NCBI GenBank assembly: GCA_002298125.1 | Contig: DBMJ01000011.1 | Coordinates: 310,001-374,000 of the forward strand | Origin: Clostridium sp. UBA701 | GTDB taxonomy: Bacteria; Bacillota; Clostridia; Clostridiales; Clostridiaceae | Direction: 5' to 3' | DNA: 64,000 nt | Part shown: in pieces, positions 41,691 through 50,560 of the stretch | Layout: the number at the start of each line of letters is the position of its first letter | Position numbering within the stretch: position 1 is the first letter of the stretch | Notes under the pieces: model-generated | The model's database searches: none | The model's input: the letters and a program-made list of their open reading frames with translations, nothing else | What the model was told of the DNA's origin: nothing | Program-made: the position numbers and the translations under genes

Positions 41691-42134
41691 TTATTTATCC
41701 TCCCTTATTATGCTTATGCCAGAAAGTGTTCTACCTATGGTATTGCCCTTTGAATTCTGCATTATAACAGGATAAAGTATTGAAACTATTCCATAAGCTA
41801 TAAGCAGAAATACAGGGATATAAGAAAGCTTTATTATGTATCCAAATAATAGCAGTGCCCCACTAAGTATTCCCATTAAAATCACTGATAGTAAAAGCTC
41901 AACTACAGTATCTATTAAAACAGCTTGAAAATTGCGTGACTTTAAGCTGCCTTTTTCTGCTTTAACCTTTGCTTTACTCATCTCTTTAATATCTTCAGTA
42001 CTATCATCTATACCTTCCTCAAAGTACACTTTTCTCTCCTCTTCCTCCCATAGCTTTCCTTCCAAATCTATTCTTTCATCCTCTGAAGCATTGTTAGTTG
42101 AATTTTTCTTTTCAGGACTGTTATCCTTATTCAT
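41691..42134 (-). CDS. RDD-family membrane protein with acidic N-terminal tail
   Basis: The 147-residue protein starts with about 65 polar, acidic residues. An RDD-like domain follows: SRNFQAVLIDTVVELL, two further hydrophobic segments and a closing TIGRTLSGISIIRE. RDD proteins are small integral membrane proteins, several linked to ion homeostasis; the function here is unknown. The ATG follows GAGGAGGAG. The N-terminal tail is longer than in most members. Confidence 0.75.
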   Translation of the reverse strand: MNKDNSPEKKNSTNNASEDERIDLEGKLWEEEERKVYFEEGIDDSTEDIKEMSKAKVKAEKGSLKSRNFQAVLIDTVVELLLSVILMGILSGALLLFGYIIKLSYIPVFLLIAYGIVSILYPVIMQNSKGNTIGRTLSGISIIREDK

Positions 42135-42304
42135 AAAAGCTCCTCCTCGTCTTAATCTATATGATGGTTATATTTATATTCTATTTTCTAATCTCACATT
42201 TGTCAAAATTAATAATTGTTAATTGATATAAAAAGCCTTATGAGATAAACTAGGGTCGTATTTAAAAGTAATATTTTAATTAGAAAGTAGAAGGAAATGA
42301 TGTT

Positions 42305-44218
42305 ATGAAAAGTGTAAAAGGTTATGTGATGGAATACTTTGATGTATTATTGTTTATTACCTTGGTTACTTTTAAGCTTATAACTTTCAACCTAGCGCTA
42401 GATCCTAACTTTATTACCTATACAAAGGCGCCTCTTTTCCCTTTATTTGCCTCAGTATTAATGCTTGCCTCCTTAGCTCTTTTTCTAAAAAAGAAGTCAA
42501 GGAAAAGACTGCTATTTATCCTTAATTTTATTGTTAGCTTATTAATAATAGTGAATTTAAGCTATTACAGATACTTTAAGGATATGGCCTCTGTATCTTT
42601 ATTGTCAGTGGCTTCACAATTAACCTCTGTAGACAACAGCGTTAAAACACTGCTTGGTATTGGGGATATCTTTTACTTTATTGATTTTATAGCCTTGTTT
42701 CCACTGATAAAAATCATCTCTAAGACAAAACATAAAGATGAATTAATATATAACAATGCCGTCCCAATGAAAAAGCTAAGACTTGCTGCGGCAATACTTT
42801 TTGTATTATCACTAAGCTTAAACGTTACAGGCTACACAAAGATGTCAAAAGAGCAGCCAAATCTTATCACTGCACAGCACAATAAGGTCTATATAGCAAA
42901 AAACTTAGGCATGATTAACTATCATGCTACGGATCTATATAGTTATATGTCAGGACAACTATATAGATTAACCCCAGTAAGCGAGATAAAAAAGGAAGAG
43001 ATAAAAACCTATTTAGAGAGCAATACCTCTACTACTGGACAAAAGCTTCAGGGTGCTTATCAGGGCAAAAACCTAATAATGATTCAAGTAGAGGCACTAC
43101 AACAATTTATAATAGGTTCCCAGGTAAATGGACAAGAAGTTACTCCTAATTTGAATGCATTAATAAAGGACAGTGCATATTTTGACAATATTCACTATCA
43201 GATTGCTGCAGGTGGAACCTCAGATGCTGAATTTGTTACTAATAATTCTCTCTACCCAGATGCCACTGGGGTAGCATACAGCATTTATGCTGGGAATACC
43301 TTTCGTTCTCTACCTCAAGCATTAAAGAGTAAGGGCTATGAAACTGCTGTGCTCCATGCTAATAGGGAAACCTTTTGGAATAGGCTAGAGATGTATAAAA
43401 CCCTAGGATACGATCATTTTTATGGAGAAAAGAGCTACAATATAAATGAGGTTTTAGGTATGGGCCTTAGTGACAAGGAATTCCTAAAACAGAGTATGGA
43501 TAAACTAAATAATCTCTCTCAGCCCTTCTACTCCTTTTTGATTACCCTAACCAGTCATCATCCCTTTGATGCTGTTAAGAATGTAAGCAGCTTCGACGCT
43601 GGACAATATACTGGAACCTTTATGGGTGATTATATTCAGTCTATTAACTATACGGATGAGCAGCTTGGAATGTTTTTAAAAGAGCTTAAAGACCAAGGCT
43701 ATATGGATAACAGCATAATTGTCATTTATGGAGACCACAGTGCGATGCCCATAAGTCAAAGCGATGCCTTAGCTAAATTTCTTGGTAAAGATAAGCTTTC
43801 TGAGCCTGAGTGGGCAGAGCAGCAAAAGGTTCCATTGATAATACATTTCCCTGGTGACAAGAATAGCGGAGTCTACTCAACCTTAGGTGGAGAAATTGAT
43901 GTAACTCCTACACTTAACAACCTTCTTGGTCTTGATATGAACACTTATCTTGGTCATGATCTATTCAACACCAATGACAATTTGGTAGTTTTAAGAAATG
44001 GTTCCTTTATAGACGGAAATATATATTATTCCTCTCAGTACAATAAGTATTATATACTGGACAATAATTCCGAGATAAAGGAAAGCCCTGAGCTATTAGC
44101 AAAGAAGAAACAAGCACTTATGGAGCTTGATTATTCAGATAACATCTTAAAGCATAATCTCTATAAAAAATATGACAGTATAAAGTCAAATAGCAGTCCA
44201 CAAAATATCAATAATTGA
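42305..44218 (+). CDS. ltaS: LtaS-type lipoteichoic acid synthase / phosphoglycerol transferase
   Basis: LtaS enzymes polymerise glycerol phosphate from phosphatidylglycerol on the outer membrane face. The 637-residue protein has five N-terminal hydrophobic segments (to about residue 175) and an extracellular sulfatase-fold domain. E263 (IQVEAL) and catalytic T305 (GGTSDAEF) are present, as are a metal-binding YGDHSAMP and SHHPF. Length matches the family (about 640). The ribosome site AAGGA lies about 9 bases upstream. It is alone on the plus strand. It could be a paralogue such as an LTA primase. Confidence 0.9.
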   Translation: MKSVKGYVMEYFDVLLFITLVTFKLITFNLALDPNFITYTKAPLFPLFASVLMLASLALFLKKKSRKRLLFILNFIVSLLIIVNLSYYRYFKDMASVSLLSVASQLTSVDNSVKTLLGIGDIFYFIDFIALFPLIKIISKTKHKDELIYNNAVPMKKLRLAAAILFVLSLSLNVTGYTKMSKEQPNLITAQHNKVYIAKNLGMINYHATDLYSYMSGQLYRLTPVSEIKKEEIKTYLESNTSTTGQKLQGAYQGKNLIMIQVEALQQFIIGSQVNGQEVTPNLNALIKDSAYFDNIHYQIAAGGTSDAEFVTNNSLYPDATGVAYSIYAGNTFRSLPQALKSKGYETAVLHANRETFWNRLEMYKTLGYDHFYGEKSYNINEVLGMGLSDKEFLKQSMDKLNNLSQPFYSFLITLTSHHPFDAVKNVSSFDAGQYTGTFMGDYIQSINYTDEQLGMFLKELKDQGYMDNSIIVIYGDHSAMPISQSDALAKFLGKDKLSEPEWAEQQKVPLIIHFPGDKNSGVYSTLGGEIDVTPTLNNLLGLDMNTYLGHDLFNTNDNLVVLRNGSFIDGNIYYSSQYNKYYILDNNSEIKESPELLAKKKQALMELDYSDNILKHNLYKKYDSIKSNSSPQNINN

Positions 44219-44230
44219 TATTACCCTTTC

Positions 44231-44272
44231 AGAAGCTAGCCTAATTGTGATAAAATTAGACTAGCTTCTTGT
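44231..44272 (+). terminator. Terminator after ltaS
   Basis: GAAGCTAGCCTAAT pairs with ATTAGACTAGCTTC (one mismatch), followed by TTGTTATTATATTTTT. Confidence 0.7.
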
Positions 44273-44308
44273 TATTATATTTTTACTTGCAGGTAGGATG
44301 GTGTAAAC

Positions 44309-45145
44309 ATGCTAAAAAGATTATTACTTTTATTTTCAGCAATAGCTTCTGCTATAGTGGTGTTATTTATGAACAATTGGGACCCTTCCTTAGCTCTTAA
44401 GCTATGCTTTCTAGGAGCTGCAGGTCTCATGGCAGCCTTTGTAGATGCCATTGCCGGAGGAGGAGGGCTTATAAGTGTTCCTGCTTTTATGCTAATGGGA
44501 GTACCCCCTCATATTACCTTAGGCACTAATAAGTTTGCTGCAACTACAGCTTCTTTTACAAGTTCTGTAAACTTTGCCCGTTCTAAGAAGGTAAGCCTCG
44601 ATCTAATAAAATATCTCATTCCCTTTACCTTTATTGGCGCTTTTCTAGGGGTAAGAGCAGTACTTAGTATTGACCAGAACTTTCTTTATACTCTTGTACT
44701 CATATTAATATTATTTGTTGGAATTTATAGTTTTTTTTCAAAATCCATGGGTATGGAGGATAGATTTAAAGGACTCAATGCTTCAAAGATTATAATCGGT
44801 ATATTCCTTGCCCTAGGTCTTGGATTTTACGATGGCTTCTTTGGACCTGGTGCTGGTTCCTTTTTAATCTTTGGCTTTATCTATATTTTCGGCTTTGATT
44901 TTACAAAGGCCAGCGGTAATGCAAAGCTTTTAAATTTTACTAGCAACATTACCTCTCTTATACTCTTTGCCCTTAGTGGAAAAGTAAATTATGGACTTGG
45001 AATACCAACAGCTCTCTTTATGATTCTTGGAGCTGATATGGGTTCCGGTCTAGCACTTAACAAAGGTGCCAAGCTCATAAAGCCAATTTTTATTACCATG
45101 TCTCTAGGAGTAGCAGTAAAAATGCTATACAACTTAATTTTTTAG
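44309..45145 (+). CDS. TSUP (TauE/SafE) family membrane transporter
   Basis: The 278-residue protein has about eight hydrophobic segments arranged in two similar halves. The halves begin DAIAGGGGLISVPAFMLMG and YDGFFGPGAGSFLIFGFIY, the hallmark of the TauE/SafE (TSUP) family that moves sulfite or related sulfur anions. The actual substrate is unknown. The ribosome site (GGTAGGATGG) is fair. The gene is bracketed by terminators and stands alone. Confidence 0.88.
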   Translation: MLKRLLLLFSAIASAIVVLFMNNWDPSLALKLCFLGAAGLMAAFVDAIAGGGGLISVPAFMLMGVPPHITLGTNKFAATTASFTSSVNFARSKKVSLDLIKYLIPFTFIGAFLGVRAVLSIDQNFLYTLVLILILFVGIYSFFSKSMGMEDRFKGLNASKIIIGIFLALGLGFYDGFFGPGAGSFLIFGFIYIFGFDFTKASGNAKLLNFTSNITSLILFALSGKVNYGLGIPTALFMILGADMGSGLALNKGAKLIKPIFITMSLGVAVKMLYNLIF

Positions 45146-45149
45146 CACA

Positions 45150-45182
45150 AAAAAGCTTCTCATTTTACGGAGAAGCTTTTTA
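45150..45182 (+). terminator. Terminator after the TSUP gene
   Basis: AAAAGCTTCTC and GAGAAGCTTTTT form an 11-base stem ending in a T-run, directly after the stop codon. Confidence 0.85.
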
Positions 45183-45196
45183 AATATTTCTTAGTT

Positions 45197-45442
45197 TTAA
45201 AGTACCTTTTTAAGTTTATCCCACTCATATTCCTTAATCATTTTTTGATTAGATTGGTCTCTCACCAACAATCTCACATTTTCTTCCATAACCTTTAATA
45301 CATTACCCTTGGTCTTGGTGCCTATTATACTTACTGGAGCACCCTCACATAGTTCTTTCATTCCTTTTTCGCTGCAATAGCTGCACTGTTCCTCATTCTT
45401 TCCTACTCTTTTACAACTTAAACAATAATAGAGCTTTGTCAT
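45197..45442 (-). CDS. Small double-CxxC zinc-ribbon protein, unknown function
   Basis: The 81-residue protein has CLSCKRVG and CSYCSEKG, two CxxC pairs spaced as in a zinc ribbon, followed by about 55 residues of mixed strand and helix. I do not recognise the family. It has a very good ribosome site (AAAGGAGG before the ATG). It is encoded between the TSUP transporter and a HAD phosphatase. It could be a nucleic-acid-binding or adaptor protein. Confidence 0.65.
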   Translation of the reverse strand: MTKLYYCLSCKRVGKNEEQCSYCSEKGMKELCEGAPVSIIGTKTKGNVLKVMEENVRLLVRDQSNQKMIKEYEWDKLKKVL

Positions 45443-45592
45443 GGTTCTGCCTCCTTTATATTCCTGTCTTCAACAAGATAACTTTATATTTTATATATTC
45501 TATATATTCAGACTATTTCCTTCTAATTTTTATAAAATTGTGGAGGCATATATAAATATTTCTAAATTTACACTATTAATCCCATTAATATG

Positions 45593-46237
45593 TTACAATG
45601 ATTTGATATCCTCTAGGTTTAATATATCCCTAAGAGTTGAAAAACAATAATCAGGCTTAAGCTGTAGTATGCTCTGTAAATCTAGAGCTGTATATTTTAC
45701 CACAGCAGTTAAGCACCCTGCATTTTTCCCACATAAGATATCAAAGGGACTATCTCCCACCATTAATGCTTCATCTGGTGAGACCCCAAGGGTTTTGCAG
45801 GCTAAGCTAGCTGGCTCTCCCTGGGGCTTATGCTCCTTTGTATCCTCAGGTGTTATTGTAACATCCAAATATTGTAATAGATCAAAAAGCTTTAAACCTC
45901 TTTCTGTCATGGCTCTTCTTTTTGAGGTTACCACAGCAGTTCTAATTCCTTTTCTTTTTAATTCCCTTAAAACCTCTTTAGAATCCCCTATTTCCTTAGC
46001 AAGAATATCATGCTGCTCTTCATTGAAGCTGCGATATATTTTAAGAAGGTTGTCTACATTTTTTTCATCGTAATTACCAAGAGTAGTTGTCAAGGGTTCT
46101 CCAAAGGACTTTACGATTTCCGCATCCTCCACTTCCACATTGTATGCTGTTCTATAGGTATGTTTAAAGGATTGTAACACTAGTTCATTTGTATCCACAA
46201 GTGTGCCATCTAAATCAAATAATATTGCTTTAAGCAT
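45593..46237 (-). CDS. HAD-superfamily phosphatase (PpaX/phosphoglycolate phosphatase-like)
   Basis: The 214-residue protein has HAD motif I FDLDGTLVDT (D8, D10), motif II VVTSKRRAM and motif III VGDSPFDILCGKNAG, with a helical cap typical of subfamily IA. The closest well-known relatives are PpaX pyrophosphatase and phosphoglycolate phosphatase. The substrate is not decided by sequence. The ATG follows AGGGGGA. Confidence 0.88.
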   Translation of the reverse strand: MLKAILFDLDGTLVDTNELVLQSFKHTYRTAYNVEVEDAEIVKSFGEPLTTTLGNYDEKNVDNLLKIYRSFNEEQHDILAKEIGDSKEVLRELKRKGIRTAVVTSKRRAMTERGLKLFDLLQYLDVTITPEDTKEHKPQGEPASLACKTLGVSPDEALMVGDSPFDILCGKNAGCLTAVVKYTALDLQSILQLKPDYCFSTLRDILNLEDIKSL

Positions 46238-46369
46238 AGTAAGTCCCCCTATCTTGAATGTTTCACTTTATCTTATTATATCAAAGATGCACATAATAGT
46301 AATAGAGCCTACAACTTTTTCAGTTATTTACATACACTAGTATTGAATAGCTATGGAAGAGGTGCATTT

Positions 46370-46870
46370 ATGACAATTGTTGTTATCTCTGATACCCATT
46401 ATTTAAAAGACAAATTCCACTTCCCAAAACTTCTAGAAAAGGATTTGAAGGCAGCGGATCTTATTATACATGCAGGAGATATAAAAACTCCAAAGGTATT
46501 AAATTACTTAAAGGAAAGAGCTCCCCTATTAGCAGTGCTAGGAAATGGAGATAATCCTGCTGTAAAAAGCAGTTTAAAAGAAAAGGAAATAATAATATTA
46601 GAAGGCTACAAAATTGGAGTATGTCATGGTCATGGTTTAGGAAAAAACATCTTTGAGGGTGCCTATGAGTTTTTCTCAAGGGATGGAGTAGACATAATTA
46701 TTTTTGGCCACAGTCACCAGCCTATTATAAAAACCTATAACAAAGTACTTATGCTAAACCCAGGCTCTCCATCTACAAAGAGGTCTGAAAGATGGTTTTC
46801 TTATGCTCTTTTGGAGCTTCAAAAAGACTCTATAGAGACAAAGTTGAAATTTTTTCAGAGAAAAGAATAA
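46370..46870 (+). CDS. YfcE/MJ0936-family metallophosphoesterase
   Basis: The 166-residue protein is a compact calcineurin-like phosphodiesterase with the metal motifs SDTHY, HAGDI, LGNGDN, CHGHGLG and FGHSHQP in order. Such enzymes hydrolyse phosphodiesters in vitro; the cellular substrate is unknown. I start at the ATG at 46370 behind GAAGAGGTG; a TTG 27 bases upstream is less likely. It is monocistronic with its own terminator. Confidence 0.92.
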   Translation: MTIVVISDTHYLKDKFHFPKLLEKDLKAADLIIHAGDIKTPKVLNYLKERAPLLAVLGNGDNPAVKSSLKEKEIIILEGYKIGVCHGHGLGKNIFEGAYEFFSRDGVDIIIFGHSHQPIIKTYNKVLMLNPGSPSTKRSERWFSYALLELQKDSIETKLKFFQRKE

Positions 46871-46874
46871 AAAG

Positions 46875-46916
46875 AAAGCAGCTTGTTAACCTATAATGGA
46901 CATAAGCTGCTTTTAG
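46875..46916 (+). terminator. Terminator after the phosphoesterase gene
   Basis: AAAGCAGCTT pairs with AAGCTGCTTTT around a 19-base loop shortly after the stop codon. Confidence 0.7.
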
Positions 46917-46943
46917 TAATTTTAACTATAATATTATTGCTTT

Positions 46944-47918
46944 TTAAGAAATGGGTTTAATTAAAAATGCAGAGGGTAGATATCTTGGACCATATTGACT
47001 AGAAGGACTGTTAATGATTTTCCCATTATAGTACATAGTAGTAGAGGCTCCTCCATCTAAATTTGCAGCATTATAGGCACCATACTTAAGCATTATGTCT
47101 GAAGCTTCCTTTAAGGTTGCTCCTACACTAGATAGCTGTCTGCCGTCTATAACCATCATCAGTACAGCCCCGTCCTTTCTTTGACCTATTACAGTACGAG
47201 GGTGTAAGCCTGAACCTCCATAACCTTGCTTAATAAGTGGTTCACCATTGACAATTAGGAATGGATCAAAGGTCACCGCATCCCTTATACGTTTTTCTTG
47301 AGCCTCTCTTAAGGTATACTTCCCTAGTATTAGTTTATTTTCATTATTAAAACCTATAAGCTCATAGCTTTCAGAGTAATTCCCACTAACAACCTTATAG
47401 TTTTCAATAATTAAGCCTTGAGGAGTGCCACCAGAACCATGTCCACCTTCATCCATAAAGCCGCCTGCATTAATTCCGCCTACAGCATTATAACTTTTCA
47501 CCATTTCGTCCAGCTTCATGCCAACGTTTCCAAGCTTGTTTGTGGTGCCTACTATCACTCTAGCAGGATTACTTACGACTAAAATATAGCCTTTAATCTT
47601 ATCACTGCTTATATCTATTAGTTCGATCTTATCCTCATCCACTGCTGGTTTAAAGGCCAAAATAGCATCTTCATTGGAATACTTCCCATCACTATCTATC
47701 TTATTACTTTCCATAATATTATTTATCTCGTCACTTTTTAAAAACCAGGTGGCTAAATACTGATGCCTTAAAGTAGTCATGGCTGTTGTAACCACCATAT
47801 GCTTTATATTAGAAAAGGGTCCATAGTATACAAGACCTATGCCAAGAGCAGCCACAATGACGAACTCCAAAACTGTATATAATAAAAATCTAGCACCACT
47901 CTTTAGCTTTTTTTTCAT
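46944..47918 (-). CDS. Membrane-anchored phosphodiester glycosidase (NAGPA-domain) protein
   Basis: Residues 13-33 form an N-terminal membrane anchor with the rest outside. The C-terminal domain is the phosphodiester glycosidase/NAGPA fold: NAVGGINAGGFMDEG, then LHPRTVIGQRKDG, VIDGRQLSSVGATL and NLDGGASTTMYYNG. Relatives act on sugar phosphodiesters and, in bacteria, are linked to exopolysaccharide or cell-wall polymers; the substrate here is inferred. At 324 residues it is complete. The ATG follows GGGGGAGAG. It lies downstream of a TPR-like gene on the same strand. Confidence 0.85.
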   Translation of the reverse strand: MKKKLKSGARFLLYTVLEFVIVAALGIGLVYYGPFSNIKHMVVTTAMTTLRHQYLATWFLKSDEINNIMESNKIDSDGKYSNEDAILAFKPAVDEDKIELIDISSDKIKGYILVVSNPARVIVGTTNKLGNVGMKLDEMVKSYNAVGGINAGGFMDEGGHGSGGTPQGLIIENYKVVSGNYSESYELIGFNNENKLILGKYTLREAQEKRIRDAVTFDPFLIVNGEPLIKQGYGGSGLHPRTVIGQRKDGAVLMMVIDGRQLSSVGATLKEASDIMLKYGAYNAANLDGGASTTMYYNGKIINSPSSQYGPRYLPSAFLIKPIS

Positions 47919-47958
47919 CCCATCTCTCCCCCTAAAGCTAAGTTAACCTTTACTAAGC

Positions 47959-48513
47959 TTAACTCTGCAACTTCTTAATACTATTTAGTTTTTCCTTTAC
48001 ATATTCACTTCCAGGATATATTTTTAGCAGTCTTTCATAGGCCATAATGGCCTTATCATTATCAGCGCATTTATAAGCGCAGTCAGCATACTTTAGCATT
48101 ATATCTATATCACTTAAAAACACCTTATTTGGAAGCCCATCTAAGTACTCCAATGCTTCTTTATAATTCTCCTCCTTGTATTTTAACAATGCCCAAATAA
48201 TTCTGCCCTTCAAGTTTCCATTATCTAAAGTAAAGAGTTCTTTAAGTGCTTCTTGGCATTCTACAAGCTTGTTTGCAATAAAGAAGGTAATGGCACTGTT
48301 TAGCAAAATCATGTCTCTTCTCTTACGTCTCTTTATTTCATAAACAATCCACCCAATATAGATAGGAAGCAGGGTTAAAAAATATGGATAGGTCATGGAT
48401 AATACTGCAAGCATCAAGCCTACCACAATAATGGTTCGCCTTTCTACAAATGGACATTTTAAATAAAAAGGCAGGGTGGTTTTATTACTACCGAAAAATA
48501 ACATGTTGTTCAT
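47959..48513 (-). CDS. Membrane protein with C-terminal TPR-like repeat
   Basis: The 184-residue protein has hydrophobic segments at about 30-60 (VVGLMLAVLSMTYPYFLTLLP). A helical part follows that resembles tetratricopeptide repeats (DNDKAIMAYERLLKIYPGSEYVKE). I do not know its function. No strong ribosome site precedes the ATG. It starts 4 bases after the stop of the 107-residue gene, so translation is probably coupled. Confidence 0.7.
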   Translation of the reverse strand: MNNMLFFGSNKTTLPFYLKCPFVERRTIIVVGLMLAVLSMTYPYFLTLLPIYIGWIVYEIKRRKRRDMILLNSAITFFIANKLVECQEALKELFTLDNGNLKGRIIWALLKYKEENYKEALEYLDGLPNKVFLSDIDIMLKYADCAYKCADNDKAIMAYERLLKIYPGSEYVKEKLNSIKKLQS

Positions 48514-48517
48514 TGCT

Positions 48518-48841
48518 TTACTTCATCCTCACATCATCTTTAATTCGTTTCATAAGAGCTTCTACATATTTTCTTGATTCTTCCTCTAGTGCCCCTCCAA
48601 CGCTGGAACATTTTATATATTCATAAAATAAGCATGCTCTACAGTGATTTAAGGTAGAGGTTATTTTACCCGTTGCTTTAAATTTCTCAAAGCTTTTACT
48701 TGTCATCCTTCTACAAGTCTCCTCATCACCAAAAAAATCATAGCCATCAAAGCTCTGAGCAAAGCTCTGCCAGTCCTCTATATTAGCTGGAATATGTCTC
48801 TCTTCCAATTCATCTGTAGAAATAAGTCTTATCTCTCTCAT
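48518..48841 (-). CDS. Small Cys-containing protein, unknown function
   Basis: I do not recognise this 107-residue soluble protein. It has three cysteines in HCRACLFYEYIKC (near 68-79) plus an earlier TCRRM, which might bind a metal. The ribosome site GAGGT before the ATG is good. It is the middle of a three-gene run: folate cyclo-ligase 20 bases upstream and the TPR-like gene 4 bases downstream. Confidence 0.65.
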   Translation of the reverse strand: MREIRLISTDELEERHIPANIEDWQSFAQSFDGYDFFGDEETCRRMTSKSFEKFKATGKITSTLNHCRACLFYEYIKCSSVGGALEEESRKYVEALMKRIKDDVRMK

Positions 48842-48860
48842 ACAAACTACCTCTTTATAT

Positions 48861-49433
48861 TCAAATTTCTTTAAAGCTTATAAATCCCTTTTCAGTTAAA
48901 ATGCCATCTATGGCTTCATCCCAAGGTTCAGTAGGAACACTATCACAAATTTGCATACTATAGGCTAATGCTACCTTTAGTGCTGACGGCTTTAGCTTCC
49001 TTAAAAATCTATCATAAAAGCCTCCACCATAGCCAAGTCTTCCCCCTGATAAGTCAAAGGCTAAGCCTGGCAATAACACTAAATCCAACTCTTCAGGAGG
49101 AATTATCTCCTGAATATTTACAGGTTCTAAAATTCCATATTTACCTGGTTTAAGTTCAGATAAGCTCCTTATAGCTATAGCACACATGCCCTCCTTTAGC
49201 GAAATCACATAAGGCACTGCTATAACTTTACCTTCCTCTAGAGCCTCTTTAATAAAGAGGTGGGTATCCACTTCGCTGCCAAAGCTAACATAGATAAATA
49301 TAACCTTTGAGCTTTTATAGAGGTTACTATTTTTAATATATTCAAAAACCTGTTTGTCTGATATACCCTTTTTATTCCTATCATAAGCATCCCGTTTATC
49401 AGAAAACAGCTTTCTTAACTGCTTTTTATCCAT
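48861..49433 (-). CDS. 5-formyltetrahydrofolate cyclo-ligase
   Basis: This ATP-dependent enzyme converts 5-formyl- to 5,10-methenyltetrahydrofolate. The 190-residue protein has IFIYVSFGSEVDT near the start and the ATP/folate signature LPGLAFDLSGGRLGYGGGFYDRFL. Length is typical. I take the ATG at 49433 behind GAGGGG; a TTG 15 bases earlier is less likely. It heads a short operon with two unknown genes. Confidence 0.95.
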   Translation of the reverse strand: MDKKQLRKLFSDKRDAYDRNKKGISDKQVFEYIKNSNLYKSSKVIFIYVSFGSEVDTHLFIKEALEEGKVIAVPYVISLKEGMCAIAIRSLSELKPGKYGILEPVNIQEIIPPEELDLVLLPGLAFDLSGGRLGYGGGFYDRFLRKLKPSALKVALAYSMQICDSVPTEPWDEAIDGILTEKGFISFKEI

Positions 49434-49534
49434 TTTAAAACCCCTCAATAAAATAAAGTTTTACTCTATTATACTATATATTCTACGAATAAATTATAAA
49501 ATAGTATTCCACAAAATGCTATATTAATTATATC

Positions 49535-49564
49535 AAAAAACAAGCAGCACTTTTATGGTGCTGC
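49535..49564 (-). terminator. Terminator after dedA
   Basis: Minus-strand GCAGCAC and GTGCTGC form a 7-base stem around CATAAAA, followed by TTGTTTTTTG. Confidence 0.8.
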
Positions 49565-49572
49565 AAATAATT

Positions 49573-50232
49573 TTATGCCTGAGGAAGCTTTCTATCCTGA
49601 ATCTTTTTATTTATATATGCATAGAGCATGGGTAAAATTGAAACAAATATTATGATGTACATAACCATAGCAAGATTATTTTTAACTAAAGGAATGTTAC
49701 CGAAAAAGTATCCTGCCAGAGTAAATAATGAAACCCAAAGCACTCCCCCTATTACATTATAGGTTATAAACTGTCTGTACTTCATCTTCCCTATAGCAGC
49801 CACAAAGGGCGCAAGAGTCCTTACTATAGGTACAAAACGAGCTATTATAATGGTCTTATTGCCATATTTATTATAGAAATTTTGAGTCTTTTCCAAGTGC
49901 TCTCTCTTTATAAATCTCAGCTCTTTCTTGTCTAACACCTTTTCTCCAAGGAGCTTTCCGATCTCATAGTTCACTGTATCTCCCAAAATAGCCGCTGCCA
50001 TTAAAAGTCCAACTACCCAGCCTATATTTAAGTATTTAGCTGCTGAGAAGGTTCCTAAAGTAAATAGCAGAGAATCTCCTGGTAAAAATGGTGTAACCAC
50101 TAGTCCAGTTTCGCAGAAAATAAGCAGGAATATTATTATATAGCTTCCTACTCCAAATTTATCAATAATAATATTTAAATACCTGTCAATATGCATTACA
50201 AAATTCATAAGGAATACAAGATATTTCATCAT
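49573..50232 (-). CDS. dedA: DedA-family membrane protein
   Basis: DedA proteins are inner-membrane proteins of the VTT domain group; some flip lipid carriers such as undecaprenyl phosphate. The 219-residue protein has FCETGLVVTPFLPGDSLLF, GDTVNYEIGKLLG and RFVPIVRTLAPFVAAIGKM, all family landmarks, with several hydrophobic helices. Two adjacent ATG codons follow GAGGTG, so the start could be 50229. An extended -10 (TATGCTATAAT) lies about 45 bases upstream. Confidence 0.92.
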   Translation of the reverse strand: MMKYLVFLMNFVMHIDRYLNIIIDKFGVGSYIIIFLLIFCETGLVVTPFLPGDSLLFTLGTFSAAKYLNIGWVVGLLMAAAILGDTVNYEIGKLLGEKVLDKKELRFIKREHLEKTQNFYNKYGNKTIIIARFVPIVRTLAPFVAAIGKMKYRQFITYNVIGGVLWVSLFTLAGYFFGNIPLVKNNLAMVMYIIIFVSILPMLYAYINKKIQDRKLPQA

Positions 50233-50321
50233 TTCACCTCTGTAGTTTGTCTTTTTTATTTTTACTTTTTGATTATAGCATAAAAATAAAATCCTGTATT
50301 CATTTTATAATTATTTTTAAT

Positions 50322-50382
50322 AAAAACTACCGAAGGTATTCCTATACACTTCGGTAGCCTCTTACTAGCATCGCTAGTTTTT
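50322..50382. terminator. Orphan double hairpin that looks like a terminator on both strands
   Basis: CTACCGAAG (50327) pairs with CTTCGGTAG (50349), and ACTAGC (50364) pairs with GCTAGT (50373). On the plus strand the second hairpin is followed by TTTTT; on the minus strand the first is followed by TTTTT. It lies upstream of the dedA promoter and after the rnpB terminator, so neither flanking gene obviously needs it. Confidence 0.6.
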
Positions 50383-50523
50383 ACATACTCATAAAATTTT
50401 AAAACAAAAAAAATAACTTAAATTTCTGCTAATAATATGAGTAAATGTCATGTTTTTAGCATTAAGTTTAAATTATTCTATAAATATTCCGTTATTTTGT
50501 CCTATTTTATATAAATTTTATAT

Positions 50524-50553
50524 AAAAAAACACCCACCGTAAAGTGAGTGTTT
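50524..50553 (-). terminator. Terminator of rnpB
   Basis: Minus-strand AACACTCAC pairs with GTGGGTGTT and is followed by TTTTTTTA, a few bases after the RNase P RNA 3' end. Confidence 0.85.
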
Positions 50554-50560
50554 CATTGGT

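Larger units (their letters stand above)
50233..50560. other. AT-rich spacer between dedA and rnpB
   Basis: This 328-base spacer contains no convincing gene. It holds the dedA extended -10 promoter (about 50276-50286), an orphan double hairpin (50322-50382), and the rnpB terminator (50524-50553). The remainder (50383-50523) is AT-rich without structure that I can name. Confidence 0.75.
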
